Positions 42,545-57,118 of a stretch of 64,000 bases of DNA are shown piece by piece. A program made the translations under genes and the position numbers. Location of the stretch: contig NC_088788.1 in NCBI RefSeq assembly GCF_949628265.1, forward strand, positions 26,274,335 through 26,338,334, read 5' to 3'. Under the pieces are notes generated by a model. It did no database searches and was not told the origin of the DNA. It saw only the letters and a program-made list of their open reading frames with translations. This DNA is from Cloeon dipterum. Taxonomy: Eukaryota; Arthropoda; Insecta; Ephemeroptera; Baetidae. Position 1 is the first letter of the stretch, and each line of letters opens with the position of its first letter.

Positions 42545-45500
42545 CATAAAAAGCTGCATGGAAAGTGCAGGTGCAGCGGTCGCTCTCTGGCCGTCTAATT
42601 TGAATGTAACACAAACATGCGAGATATAAAATTGGCCGTAAAAATGAGACACGGTATATACTCTCGAAAGCTGCAGCGGCGAGGCCGCTCCTGGCCTGCT
42701 TTACCATCACATCATGCACCTTTAACATCGCAACGCCCCTTTCCGAATGACACACTCAATTAAATTCGAAAGAGCACTGATGCAAACACATGTATTTTTA
42801 ATTAATTTATTCAGAAGCGCAGCTCGAATGACGAATGCAAATAATGGGGGCGCGTTCATAATATTTCTTTTAGAGGTGTCAACTACTTGATCATTCCACC
42901 AAAGGATTGATGACCTCTGTATGACGTGATCAGGGTGGGCGAATTGGAAATATTTATCTCATTTCACATAGTGATTTAAAATCAGTGTATAATGATTAAT
43001 TGAAGCGTTTTCTCTTGACCTAGGTCATATGACGATTGACTTGTGAAACAGCTGTATTTATTTATAGCTGATTTTTATGTTTATTCACAACGTCAGCAAA
43101 ACAAGCAAATAATTCGGCATGCCTTTTTTACTTTAAAGAGGCAAACGTCAAAATCAGCTTTAAATACAACATGAAAAGAAATTCAATTCGATTTATTTCT
43201 TCAAAAAAGTCATCATATCATTTATAAACAATAGCATGACAAATCAAGAGACAAACACATTAGGTGTTATTAGCGATCAACCCGCGGAAAATCGTGAATA
43301 AAATAAAAGCAAAATTTAACACTACCCTATAATCACTCGCGAGTCACCACATCTATGCTAAACATCATTTGTTATCACGTAAATTTTCAAATATTGGGAA
43401 AACTGGGAACCCAAACACAAATAGAAATGACATATAATTTTTAATGTTCTAGTTTTCATAAGGTCCATCACCTTTATTTATTCATAGGGTCCCACTTCCT
43501 CTAAAAAAAGTACATAGTGGACCGCTTGTCCGCATATGAAACCTGCACGGCAGGTTACACAGCAAAGTTTTCGTTAGAATGAAAAGGGGAAAGCGTCTCA
43601 TGAAAAAAGAAGCTGTTTACAAATGGTGAAAAGATGGCCAAAGGTGATTGTGAACAATATGTGAAAATGTGTTTTTGTTGAAAAAGTTTGTATTGTATGA
43701 TTCTAAAAATAAAACAACAAAAGGAAATACCTGCAGCGAAAATAATCGCGTTCTACTTTACACAGAACAAATTCATCAAATTTTCTTTCAACTTTTCTTA
43801 TTCTATTATGAGAAAAACGGACTTCTTCTTTGCTAAAAAAATTTCTTTATTCTTTCACTTCTATTCTGTATATAGGATTTCTACTCAAATTTAATTAAAA
43901 ATGTGAGTTCGTCGCATCAACAAATTGAAAAATACAACAGCTTAACTCAAGGTGGAAACAAAGTGTGAAAATCAAATAAAAATTATTTCCACCAGCTTCC
44001 AGACCAATGAGAACAAATTTTACTAATCAAAGCAATTAATCAAGATTATCAGGAGAAAAATACGATACTGACCGCTCGTATATAAGCAAAACGATAAGGC
44101 AATATCTTTGTGAGGGGCAAACTTACTTAAGATTTATTTACTCGCTTTTTCTCGAACTTTTGATAAAAATAAAATACAGAAGTTTGCTGAATCATAAAAG
44201 CTCGTCGGCGTAAATCACAATTAACAACTTTGCGCAAACATGAAATTCAAACAAAAGGATCGTAAGAGCGCGTGTGCGGCGAAAAGCAGGCAAAAAGAGT
44301 TCGCGCCGAGCATGTATATAGTACATTGCTCCAATGAGTGTAATGATAATGAGAGAGTTGTCCTTGGCAGGAAATGAAGCCAGGACATACTCAACAGCGC
44401 TTAACTTGGTGTCTCTCTCTTTCTCTCTCTCTCACACACACACTTTCACTTTCAAGACCACAACATGTCGGCGGGATCGAAAAGAATTCAATTTAGGTTG
44501 GGGAAATATCAATATCATCACGACTAAACATATAAAGTCGAAAACAGAGGAGCGTGAATAGCTTAGGATGAAAGTATAGCATGTTCTATATTTATTTTTC
44601 TGGAAGTTTGTCGGAATTTTGAATTTTTAAATAGCAAGTTCTTCCTCCAGTGAGTTTCTTTTTATATTTCTCCATTAAAAACGAACCTCAAGAAAAACGA
44701 AAGCACAAGTTGCATAAGCAGCGCTAATCAAATTACCAGGCAGCAGCAGGCCGGTTTTACTAATTTCAGACTTAACAAACAAGCTTAAGCAGTAATTTCG
44801 CGGGGAAAAAAACAAGGAGAGCTTTTGCACCGTCTAAAAACTAATTGATAATTGCAGACGACGGGCGAGGGCTGTCGGCGGCCACGAAAATAATTAGTAT
44901 TTGCGGTGCGTAGCGGCCAGCGGATTGTGCGAAATTACACTCGGCACCCAAGCTTGGCCTCCCGCGCAGATAATCTATACCGTCTGGCTGCTGCCGCCAC
45001 ATCTTCTGCACCCGGCGCTCGCCGAAAATAATGCGATTATAATTTTTCGTGGTGCGCGCCGGTGACGTCACGGCGGAAGGAGAGAGGCCAAGGACCCCGC
45101 ATGCGTGTTCGCCAGCGCCGCGCGCTCAAGGCTTTTTGGCTTGGGGTAGGTCGCATTTCAATGTCACGTAGCCTGCTCCAATTGCGGTGCTGGTGCCGCC
45201 GCCGCTCCGAATCATACACTGCAGTCGCGCGCGATTAAAAATTCGCCGGCCAGTCTCATTACTGCTCATTGTTATGCAATTGAGTGCGTGCCGTTTAACA
45301 TGCGCCCAATACTTCTTATTTCAAAGCTCCTGACCGCTGACTGATTCTCCTCTAGATTTTGATGCACCACTATTTAAAGGAGATGGAGAGTGAGCCTGTT
45401 TAGGATTCACTAAAATTTTGAAGTTTTAAAACGTCAACGACCCATGCACGGAATATTTAATTGGCTATATAACTAACAGTTTGTAAAACCAGCTTCAAAA

Positions 45501-48500
45501 TAAAACTTTTGAAGCAAAGGTCCCTTTTTTTGCGCGTCGTCAAACATTTTATTATTATTTTAAAGAAGGAAATGCGATTAATGAATTTAGCATTCGTGTT
45601 CGGATAAATATGTTGGAGTGGATCTGACAGGAAAATGTAGTTTCAAACTGTGTGGTTTTGAAAACCGACAAAAAGAAAAATATTTATATATTTTTTACAG
45701 TTTTAAGGACGAAACTTAACATCATTAGTTTCATAAAATTTCCTGCGTGTATAATTCTTCCAGCTGTAGGGATTGTGAGAAAAGGTTTTCAAGACCATTA
45801 GAAGTACGTAAGTCATTTATTTTGGAAATGTGAAAAACCGTGAGAAAATGTCAAACGACTGTTTCTCAACGAGCATCCCTTAAGATTGTTATATTATATT
45901 TGGGACAACGCGGGGTTCTTCCTCACTTATATTGTTAAAGGAGAAATAAAGAAACTGTCCGCATATAAATTTCGAAAGAACCAAATTCAACGCGCACATC
46001 TCCTTAGCAGCAAGGAAATTCGCGTTTGGTTGTTTTGAGCTATGCGCAATTTTTACTCTACCAAGACGGTTAAATTATTTTCAAACATATCTTACACACG
46101 ATGAAAACATTTCTGAGGCAAAATCAAATTTATATTTTAATAACTAAGAAGCTTTAAAACACGGAAATGGGAAAACTTTGTTTCAACACGAAATAATTTC
46201 CTTGGTCTCTTTATGTTGATCAACCAAACAGTTAACTGTAAGATGCTTGTTTAACAATTTATTTAGCATGCAACCGGTGTGACAGTGTCTTATTTTGCTT
46301 TCTTTCGACAGGAGTTTTCACTTCTCTCACTGCAATGTGCTATAAAAGTGAAATGCAGATTCTCCCCTGCAGTTCCTGCAAGTCGCCCAGCGAAAATCAT
46401 TCTCGGTAACAAGTTGGCGCATTTCACCGAGAAACCGTCTGGTAAACTTAGGAGACGGCAGTTGTGTGCGCAGCCCGTAAAGCATGAGCTCATTGCTCCC
46501 TCGGCTTGATGGGTGTGTACACAGACAAGAAAGGGCTGCAGGGGGCCGTTTCTCACCGTCCGCCGGGGGATGAAAAACGCACCCTTGACACATATATTTT
46601 GTCTCATTGAGCGTGCAGCGGTGGATTCGTGAACGAAGCCGGAGCTGCGGTCAAAATACGCGAAACGAGCGGAGCTAAAAGCAGACGCATGCGACAAGAG
46701 GGGGTTGTGCCCACTAAGTAAGGTCAATGCCCGTCTCCCTACTTTTCAGGGTCCTCAGCCTCCCCTGCGAGAGTGCTATGGCCTACCACACCAAATGTTG
46801 GTTTGTGGCCGGGCGGAGGCGCTTTCGCCGCGCCGACATCACGCTCCGTGGCACTCGGCATACTCTCTGGCGTGCGCTCGCTCGCTCACTTCCCATGGTC
46901 TATAGATTTTATATATCAACGCTGCACAAATATTGTTCGGTTCGTGGCTGGAAAAGCTAATATTGAGCACAAAACCCGCCAAGCGTGGCCTAATCTACAG
47001 CTTTGCTTGTCCCCTGACCTTGAAGCATAAGTTAACATTGCATAATTGCGTTACGGTTGGATAGGGAGACGCGAAATTATCAGTTTCAAGTGTGCGATTT
47101 TTATGCAAATTCAGAGATTAAAATGGGCGTACATGCAACAGTATTACTTAGAGTTTGTGTTTAATTTATTTAAAGACTGCGTAAAAGCTCTTGATTCGGT
47201 TTATGAAAAAGTTGTAAAAAAAACTCGACAGTTTTAGGAAATTTTAAAATTTATGGCTGCGGTCTTTTGTTCCTGGGGGTATAAAGAATATAAAGCCAAG
47301 AGACAGTCTATTGATTTCAGGAGAAAAAAACCAAGGACACGGTTTTCTCTCTCCCTCGCTTCTTTGTACTAACTTTGTTCAACTATAGACTCGGGACAGT
47401 GCCTACTTTGAATAAGTAACGTCCAAGCAAAACGAATTTTTACACAGAATCGCCCTCACGAGATATTTGCTTTTGGCGACGGACTGGATCGAATGGCTGG
47501 CTTGTTTTTTGCTGAAACCCCACCTCGAAAACGTTCCAATGACGCTCTGAGGAGAGAAAGAGGGAGATAAAATTTTTCGCTTCTCATGGTCAAGAAAATG
47601 AGAGAGGCGCCCGACACAGAGCAGACGCTGCTCTCGCGAGTAAACATACAAATGCGAATTTCGCGATCGCTGCCGTCAATACGGGTATTGCGGTTTCGAG
47701 TTTATAATTAAATGGTTAGTGCGCAACGGAACGGAAGCCACTCATTACGCCACTATTATTGGTGCTTTTCAGCCGAATCAGCAACCCTATATGTGCTGCA
47801 GTTGTGAGAAAGAGCACTCGCATTGATGGCAACTCCCCCGCTTTAACGCCTAAATCGCTTGTTAATTTTTTAGCTTGAGAGGGTTAAACAATTTGATGTA
47901 ATGCGCTAACATCAGCGGATAAGTAATTGACAAATCATAGTTTAATAACAAACAAGTTTAAATTCAATGAAAGTCTTTGGTGAACTAATTTTCTTGGCAA
48001 TACAATTCAACTTGCAGATATGAATGACGAAGACCGGCAAATTCGCGACATAATAATTGTTCATTCGTGAGTACACAAAGTGCATATAATATGATATAAT
48101 ATGGAGTGAGCAATTATGCAAGCACACTTGGAAGAAAGTTAATACATAAAATCTTGGCAGCAACCCTGCACGCAGCAACCAGCATTAGTTGCATCGTCAC
48201 ACTTGTAATTAAGTGCAATGACACATCTCGTCATAAATTGTAACGACCTCTGCTAACAATGTGCATGTAAATGCGGCGCGATTAACGCGTTGATAAGACA
48301 ATAAACAAGGCTTGCTCTTTTTACAATCCCCCTGCGCGATCGCAGCGTCATAAATACCGCATCATTGCTCGGCGAATTGTATAAAATCCGCAACTCAACA
48401 TGCAAACGTGTTGCGCTGGCTTAAGTGGCGGCGTTTGCCAATCACAAATAATTATGCATGCAACATTATAATATTGGCCGGGTGTGTCTGCTACTTCTGC

Positions 48501-51500
48501 TGTTGCTTTGAGCGAAAACGAACACACCCTATGCGAACAATGCTATTACATCGCTCCGAGACAAAGTGTCTGCATGGATGACTATTTTGCATCACAGTCA
48601 CATTGTTTTCAGTGCCTCCTTCAGTGATTCCTAAATGAATGAATGAAATTTATTGCACAGCACAAGCTTGCAAATTGAATGAAACCCACTTACCAATAAA
48701 TAAAATGTAATAATTAGACCGTTTCTTTAAAATACGCACACAACCAAGCGTCAACCCTGGCAAAAAATTTTAATCAAAAGCAATCTGATGCTATACTTAA
48801 AAATTCAATGGAATTATGCTGTTAGTGCTCCATTAATTTTTATCCCTATTTAACACCATTTGATCACATGCGCGGCCAGATTTACGAGAGTTATGCGATA
48901 ATCATTGCTAATTGAAAACTTTATATCCCATTCATGGGGTTGTTAAATTCTATATTCACCATTTTTTAACGCGTGAAGATAAATTTTAACCTTAGTCAGT
49001 GATCACTTAATAAAATCACACAACTCCTTAGAAAAAATAAATTTCATAATTCAATTCAAACGGACTTAATTCTCAATGCTAAACACTTTCCTCCTTTAAT
49101 ATCTCATTCAATTCTAGCTTAACTATTTTTGAGTTTTATTTTCGCCAACACAAAATCATCTGCGCCGGGAGCGGATCATCTCATCAATTCCCCATTTTCG
49201 ACAGCAGCTGCGGGTATTTAAGTTTCGTGAGCAGGGGTGGTTTTCTTCCCCTCTGAGTCGCACTGCTATGTATTTTGCCAAACGCCGCTGCGCTCGCACA
49301 CTTCCACAACATGTATTTCACGCACAATGGGTGCGAACGTCAATCAATAAAAAGTAAGGAAAATAAGCAATATAACGAGCCTCCTCTGCACTGCACCTAT
49401 GCAAACGCATGAGTCACGTGAGAAGCAAAAACTCTCTCTGTTTTATTCACGTACAGGCGGAGGGAGCAACGCACGCTGGATTGGGGTTGGTAATGATTAC
49501 GAGGGGGATGTGCGGAGTTCAATGAACCTAGCGAGAGCAACGACGACGTTGGCAACGAACACTTTCGCAGATGCAGTACTTTATGTTTAGCGCAGAGGAG
49601 ACACAGCCATAATCGACAAGGGGGAAAAGTAAAACGCACCCGCACGTTCAAAGGTGGTATCATTACTCCTTTGATTCCGCTGGAATAGTGCACGCTTTTT
49701 GAAGTTGAGCAAGAGTCGCGGGAGTTTGAAATTAATATAAAAGTCATGTCTCGCTTGAATTTCAAAATCTTCACGACTCGATTGAGCGAAATTTCTTAGG
49801 TTTCTTGTTTCAGAAAAGCTGGTTTTTGAAGCTTGATCACATTTATTTTATCGGTTGCTACAAAAATATTTAAAGTACATAACAAATTCGTTTAAGTTGA
49901 AACAAAGACAAAGTGTCACTTTGAAAAAGGCATTTTTTTCTCGCTATTCACTCTAGATGGTACAAAACCACTTTCGAGATAAGCGTACAAGAAGTGTCCA
50001 CCCTGGAATATGTCTCGCATCAGCACCCACGCGCACGCGAGAAGACACCGCGCAAGAAGAAACACATTAGCTCAGGTCAGGGCTGGCACCAGCTTGCGAT
50101 ATGCAAAAACGGCCGACGACTAGTTCCCCGACAGCAGTCGCCCACCCACTCTTTCAGCCCTGCTCGCAGACCCCAACGAGAACCCCCTGAAATATGGGCC
50201 GGTTCAATACTATGAGCCCTTTGAAGTGTTTGTACAATAAATGATAATTTTTTAATCCCTGATTGTGGTGCGTGGATACTTTAACTAAGGGATTATTTAT
50301 TTCATAGGAACAGCGCATGAAAACATCATGATTTTAAGAGAGGGAACCGTTTTGTTCCAGCTGTTTTAATTTGTATAAAGGTATAAGATTTTGTACGTGA
50401 AATTTTCATTCAGTTGATTCCTTTTGCTCCACTTTATAGTTTTAAATTTTATTATTATTTTGTATATATTTCTTGTAGTAACTAACTTTAAGAAGAAGTT
50501 GGTGATCTGCAAACGAGTTTTATTTTTTAGAGCAGACGCCAGTATAAAAACTCGATGCGCTTGCTTCGCAACCATAACTCAAAAGCTATCGCTGCATTGT
50601 GCCAAAAATTGCGTCAGCGCAAATAAAAAGCACTGAAGTACGGAGTGTGTATATAATTTTTTCGAGTGGCAATGATTAAGCCCGCTTCGAGGCAGTCTCG
50701 ACTTTGGCGCATGCATGAGAGAAAGAAGGAGAGAGAGAACCAAGAGAAAAAGTGCACGCAGCATTGTCAAATATAGCTTGGCAAGGACACACGATAAATA
50801 ACGTGCACATCTTTGCCGCGCTGTGTGGCAGCTTTAAAACTGATATCGATTCCGTCTAGCACCGAACGTTGACCCGGGCGGGTTTTCAACCCGTCGCCCT
50901 CCCTCACTCGCTCCCCGCCAGCCAGCACCAAGCAGGGTGCGTCGTCCCCGACCTCGCACAACGCGCCAAATGTTCGCCAGGGTCCTTCCTCCTTGTGACG
51001 TCACCCGTGGCTATTTGAAGCTGCAAACAACACTCGAATTCGCGCACACACGCACCATGCAGTAGCTCGGGGTCTTTGGCCTCTCGCCATTTTACACACA
51101 AACTCTCCACAGGCGCATTATTTGTCGCCGCCGCCGCGTGTGCAATCATCTGCGCAGTATCTCTCTCTCTCTCTCTCTTCTCTTGTTAATGATTTTAATG
51201 GAGGTGTGGTTGGTTAAGTGTGCAATCGGTCGTCACTGCACGCCATATGTGCATTAGGTGGACAGAGGGTTGCGAAAATCCGACGGGTTTGGCTGGAGCA
51301 GCTTCTTGTTCTTCCGCCGCCGCTGCACGCAATTATAGAGCACGACCTGCGTTACGAAACTTTCCTTCTCGCGAATTGATTGCGAATAATACATGCACCC
51401 TACGCTGAAGGAAATCAGTCATTCTTAGAAATAAATAATACCATCTGGTTATTGTGTGCTATGTTATACTTATATGGAAATTTCACTGAGAAAATTCATT

Positions 51501-54452
51501 ATTAAAAGCTTTAGAAAATTGTCCCAAACAATTAATTTTCCAGCATCAGTTTTTAAAATTAAAATGATTTTGCTTGAAATACAATAGCTACATGGTTTTA
51601 TGCGAAAGTAAACGGTATAATATTATATCTGATTGAAGGTAGCACTCGAAAATTCATTCACGGAGGAAAATTTGGCAGCAAAGCGAGTTTGTTCAGTTTA
51701 CTTTTTCTTTTAAAAATATTAAGAAAATATTTTATTTTCTAATTCCAATGCCATATATGGAACATAATATATACTGTGTGATCTAATTTAGTTTTTTTTC
51801 CATGAAATAGGGCTGCAGTTCACAGCCGAAAATCTAGTATGCATACATAAAATTGACGAATTTTTCAACGTGAAATGTTCGAATTTTTCTTCTATAACAT
51901 AATGTTTCCTTGCTTGCGCATCTTAAATATGAAAGAAAAGGAGATTCTTAAATCAAATCTAACTTTGAAAAATACATAGTGGGTATTTGAGGTAAAAATG
52001 TGTGTGGATGAGAAAATATTTCACAACACGCTTACGTAATGTGTAATGTGTTTTAAAAGAAAATTTCTTCACAAGATTTCGTCAAAATCATTTGCTGGGT
52101 TCTCTCAAGCTTACATGCTCAAGGTTTATACATTACACAGTTTCAACTAAATTTGTCATCTTCTGGCCAGAAAAAGCCATCAAAAGAGATTACGAAAGAA
52201 TCAATAAATCACTCTTGCATGTTCTCTAAGAAAAGCCCCTTTTAAGAAATATGGCTTTTTACTGTCGGTTTGAAATTCTTGCAAAATGAACTTAAAGGTC
52301 GTAACATCCAAATTGGGGTCGAATTTAATGCGTTCCAGCTGCACATAAATACGACGCCGAAATTGCGCGTCAGCACGCACACATAGAGTGAGATAAAGTG
52401 AGCGATCAATGGTGTCCACAGCCATATAATGCTGTTGCTGGAATGCTTGTAATTCAGCGGCTAATGTTACAGCAATCCACGCCATGTTATACGATTGCAT
52501 GTGTGTGCATTATGCGCGCATTCGCACAACATGCAATTTCCTTGGCAGTGCGTCGCCTTGGCCACGACCAGCGAGCAGCGATCGAGAGGGCACCGGCCGC
52601 CCCGTTCCGTTTGTTTACACCTAGACGGCGCGCGGCTATGTGCAAAAGCGCAATTATTCCGGAAGATATGGCACGAGTAACAGGAAATGCTGATCTTTGC
52701 AATGATAAAAAGCCGCCCCAAAGTACTTTTGTGCGTACTGAACTCTGACAAAAGGCTGAGAACTTTTGAATGTACCTAAAGTTGGTTGCTCTCTATTTGT
52801 GCTACAAGCACCTATCACGAACTATGTTTTCTGATTTGTGACTGAGTTCTTCAAATGCAGTAATACTTGGAAAGTTTGACAAATGGAGCGAGAATGAAGC
52901 CATGAGGGCTTTTTAGCTTTCTTGGAAAGCTGCTGGCTGTTGAATATAAGACGTTTTGCTCATGTCTACTTGGCATCAGGAGCTAAAACTGTCGACTTTT
53001 GTTTTGTTGATGAAACAAAATGTGAGAAGCTTTTGAACAACTCACTTAAAAAGCGGTAATTTAAACAAGATAGTTAAGATTTCGGAGATAAACTCGTATA
53101 AATTATGTTTTCCCTGGCAAGGTGTGAAACAGACTTCATTAATTTGAATGAAATGCGAGGTAAATTTGTCAAATCTTAGTATGAAAACAAATTTAACCAT
53201 TCCCTATATATTAACGTTAGTGTGCCATTATTCTCAGGCAGTTGCAAAAACAATTACTTGAAAGCGTAGCAGTCCTACTTTCTCAGTATAGAGAACAGAC
53301 ATCGCATCTGGAAATTCTTGGTGTTGCATTTTGTCGCTTTTTTGTGCCAGCCCAACACGCTCTGCACATGCAAAGGTCAACGCGCCGCTGCCTCTGCCGC
53401 CGCAATAAAGTAATCAGCTAGCGGCTCTTCCGCAGACTTCGGGGGCACGGCGTGCGAGAAATGCCCCCGTGCGAGCGAGAGTGACGTCACGTGTCCTGCC
53501 CCCAATCAATATGGGGCGTGAAAAGTGCATTCTGCTGCCTTTGCAGCACTAGAAGGACGAGGATCACCACGTTTTGTACTCATTTTGCGCTCGCCGAAGA
53601 GCTGCCGAGAGATGAATAACCCCGCGAGTTTGGAGCATTGGCCGGAGCTCCGGCGGGTTTGCAATCGCAACTTTGCAGAATTGCCGCCGCCTTGCATATG
53701 TTCGCTGGGGGTGTTTGTGCGAACAGACGCAGTTCTGTATGAACCGTTGCAGCCCATTAGCCTATCGTGTGTGTGTGTGTTTGAGGCAATTAGTTCAACT
53801 CAGCGTGCTCAGAATGCCGTTTCGTTCCGCTCAACGTCAGATTTATTGAGAGTGCAGCTATGGTGTATTTACAAGCGCAGCTTGATAAAAGAGACACACT
53901 TCTCGACTTTCTCTCTAGTGCCCAGCACAAAGAAAGTGCATATTTGCCTTTTTCACGTGCACCGTTTAAGCTGCAGCTTTTCCCAAACATTTGTCTGACT
54001 AAATTGCTGTATTTTTTGTTTGAATTTTGATAACATTATTCATTGAAGGTAGTTTGAAAATCATGGTCACGATAAATGTAAATGCCGACGTTCAGTTGCA
54101 AGTTCTGGTGTGCCTTGCATATTTTTAACCTTGTGAAATCGCAATCCGACTAGCGCGAGTCACATGTTGCAAAATACAAGGTTGTGAGAGGCACCGGGAA
54201 TTGGCGCTTTTTGTGCGAAACTTTTGGTTTCCTCGAACAAACGGATGACGTCAGTCGCAATGCTGTCGCATGGCGCAGCTACTCTACAGACATCTTTCGC
54301 CACTTTGTGGAAGCTGCGACAAATCATAACAAACTCGCGTGGCGACCACACCTGTCACCAAAATCAAAACCTGATCTCGTATGCGGAAAACCCGACTGGC
54401 AAAAATGTTGATCGGTACTTAGAACCTTTGCTCTTTACACCCGACTGGAATA
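36713..54452. other. Gene desert, part 2: noncoding DNA with GC-rich islands
   Basis: About 17.7 kb without a supportable coding gene on either strand. GC-richer islands lie at about 37.0-37.3, 38.0-38.5, 41.7-42.7, 44.8-45.3, 46.3-47.0, 47.4-48.5, 49.2-51.4 and 52.4-53.9 kb. Perfect CRE octamers lie at 45063-45070, 50997-51004, 53482-53489 and 54246-54253, the last about 200 bases before the TATDN1 start. A TATA-like element occurs near 48390. The longest open frames (145-166 codons) owe their length to GC richness or simple repeats. Confidence 0.4.
42450..42544. repeat. (GA)n microsatellite with small interruptions
   Basis: About 95 bases of GA units with GTGA and AAAG interruptions near the edges. 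Confidence 0.95.
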
Positions 54453-55591
54453 ATGTCTAACAACTATTTTTCTTTTATAGACATTGGTGCTAACCTTACT
54501 GATGGCATGTACCAAGGCATCTACAATGGAACCAAAAGGCACGAACCTGATTTAGCCTCCGTCCTTAAAAGAGCCTGGGATTCTGGTGTCGAACGCATTG
54601 TAGTCACTGGAGGGAGTCTTGAAGAGAGTAGAGAAGCTCTCAAACTCGTGAAGGATAATGGTACTCCACTCCTTGACACCTATGAATTGTTGGAATATTT
54701 ATTGAAGTTGTTAATTTAAGAACGGCTGAACTGCACTGTTGGAGTTCACCCAACGCGGTGTGGCGAGTTTGAAAAATCTGGGGACCCTGATAAGTATTTG
54801 CACGACCTGGAGGAGCTCATCAATCAAAACAGCAAAAAGGTGGCAGCGTTTGGAGAGTTTGGCTTGGACTACGACAGAATTCAATTCTGCGACAAAGAAA
54901 CTCAAATGAAGTAACTGATTTACTCACTGAAATTGATGACCCTGTATATCTTAAATTTTAGGTACTTAAGAAAACAATTGCAACTGGCCTCTAAATTTCC
55001 AAACCTGCCACTTTTTCTTCACTGCCGCAACTCAGCAGATGACCTGGCTAAAGTCTTGGCCGAATTTAAATTAAAAGGAGTTGTTCATTCTTTTGATGGA
55101 ACTTTCGAAGAGGCAGAGCAATTTTTGGACTTAGGCTACTACATTGGCCTTAATGGATGGTAATTATATAAGTTACCTACGCAACCGTGAATTATAAAGC
55201 CAATTTAAACTTATAAAACAGCTCCTTAAAAACAGTGGAAAATTTGGAAACTGTGAAAAAATTACCTTTGGAGAGGATCTTGCTGGAAACAGATGCTCCA
55301 TGGTGCGAGGTGCGACCTAGTCATGCGGGGCACACATTCTTAAAAAGCAAACCGCTTCCTTCTGTCAAAAAAGAAAAGTGGGTTGAAACAGCCATGGTCA
55401 AAAGCAGAAATGAGCCTTGTACATTGAGGTAAATTGGACTTGCTTTTATTTAAAAGAAAAAATGTTTAAGGATCATAATATATTTTAGGCAAATCCTGGA
55501 AATTGTGAGCAACTGCAGAGGGGAGGACACAAATGTTGTAGAAGAAACGGTTTATAACAACACCACTAAACTGTTTAGTCACTGTATGTAG
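54453..55591 (+). CDS. TATDN1: TatD-family deoxyribonuclease TATDN1
   Basis: Five exons (54453-54660, 54721-54910, 54962-55159, 55222-55428, 55489-55591) join to 301 codons plus stop, close to human TATDN1 (297 residues). It is a metal-dependent TIM-barrel nuclease of the TatD family, linked to DNA degradation and chromosome handling. The family signature is complete: IDIGANLTD at the N-terminus (residues 9-17), Glu115 in GEFGLD, His153 in LHCRNS, His175 in HSFDG and Asp223 in ETDAPW, matching the metal ligands of TatD enzymes. The start is the first ATG, in the position of the human one. The 5' flank carries a CRE octamer at 54246. The gene is convergent with the ERI2-like gene; the two stop codons are 109 bases apart. 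The introns are only 51 to 62 bases. Confidence 0.95.
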
Positions 55592-55700
55592 TCTTCTTCT
55601 TCTAAGAATAGGCGAATAATTGCACCATTACATAATAATAATAATTACTCTCTTCTCTGACCAATACACTGTCACACATTTTATCAACACTAAAAATCAC

Positions 55701-57118
55701 TTATAACTCAGAATACCGGTTCAATATAGATCCATCACACACCATTCGATGGGCTAGTTTAGCTGTATTAATTGCATCATCCAAACCAGAGTGTTCCCTT
55801 CCCTCAAAAGTCAGTCCTAGGTCCTCCATAGCTCCTCTCAAACCTTTTGGTGTCCAACCATAATTTTGCTGCAGAAAAAAGTTTTGATATCACTTAATTT
55901 CTTTGCAACAATTATTATGTGTACCCGAAAAGCAGCCTTCAGATCAATCCACTGCGAGAATATGGAAGGAAACTTGATGTTTTTCCTTTCACATTCTTTG
56001 AACAGACAGAGTTTGAAGTCCCAATCTGTAAATACATATTGAAAATTATAGTTTAATTATCACCAAAGCGCTCTGGTACCTGTCCAAGTAGCAATGACAA
56101 AAATGTTTGCGGAGTCTTGAGCGCTATGTTCGCCAGCTTGGTATAGCGCCATCCCTTTGTTGGAAACTATGGAGTCAAGCCACACCAAGAAAAGTTTTAT
56201 ACAAATATTCAATGGAACGCCCGCATTTACTTGCTGTTGATTTATGCCTAAAAATCATGGTCATATTAAGATATGAGCATTAAGTTATACATACCAGTAA
56301 AATTTGTGCAAAACTCGCTCAAACGTGGCTGCTCCATAGGCATGACGAACTGTTGAAATTGCTCTTCTATCTCTCCAGTTTTTAGGTTGATTAGCACAGC
56401 TGGAAATTCTATTATTTCTTGAGGTGGCGAGGAGAATTTACTGTCCCAGCATGTGGATTCAAAATCAATTACTAAGAGGTAATCTAGTTTGGTTTTTGAT
56501 CCTTGCATCCATGTAGCTGGAGCTATTATTGAAGCAATTATTGCGTTGTGCGTATAAGTCGATGCGATTTTAGTATAATTTTAAGTTACCATGTCCATTA
56601 GTCATTGTCGGGGCATCAGGTCTTATGATAGAAAATGCTGCAGCATTTTGATCATGCTTCTTCAAAATTGGTCTCTCCGCTTTGATGCCAGGAATTTCTT
56701 CCAGTTGCTTTGGAACAATAGCTCGCACGTTTCCTTTAGAATCCATATTTTTCTTCTCATCAATTTTAGGCAACTCGAAGTACAACAAACAACCGTATTT
56801 ACTGCAAGTTTATATTTTGAGCTATATTTTGGTTTAAAAATTATTATTACAGACTTACGCAGCTAGATTCACGAGATTTTGCACATCAGCCAAATATGAG
56901 GATTTTTCTCTTTTACTTTTCGATTTTGGTAGGGTGACATCTTTGGACTTCTTCATCGCTGGTGAATTTGCTGATGAGCTATGTTCATCAAAATCAAGTT
57001 GCAATGTCACTCTCGATTTTTTCATTCTTGTCGCTGAGCCACCCTCAGCTTGATGAGCTTCAGTCATCTTTTTGCTGCTACTTCTAGTTAGTCGTGTGAA
57101 TGTCTTGCCATCGTCCAT
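55701..57118 (-). CDS. ERI2-like DEDDh 3'-5' exoribonuclease
   Basis: Six exons (56859-57118, 56590-56801, 56295-56516, 56080-56247, 55925-56025, 55701-55868) join to 376 codons plus stop. Residues about 168-365 form an ERI1-family exonuclease domain with all five DEDDh residues: Asp175 and Glu177 in VIDFEST, Asp288 in TDWDFKL, and His347 and Asp352 in REHSGLDD. The segment GINQQQVNAGVPL closely resembles ERI2 and snipper proteins. The first 160 residues are basic and low in complexity, with no SAP domain as in ERI1 and no C-terminal GRF zinc finger as in mammalian ERI2. Family members trim structured RNA 3' ends, including histone mRNA, 5.8S rRNA or small RNAs; the substrate here is unknown. 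The gene is divergent from mRpS34 and convergent with TATDN1. Confidence 0.92.

Noticed and set aside
46290..46727. A 145-codon minus-strand frame in a GC-rich island
   Set aside because: No recognisable domain, no splice context and mixed composition. It is considered chance.
53525..53998. A 157-codon plus-strand frame upstream of TATDN1
   Set aside because: No family similarity; it contains a GT-repeat-derived Cys-Val run and does not link to TATDN1 in frame by a convincing splice site.
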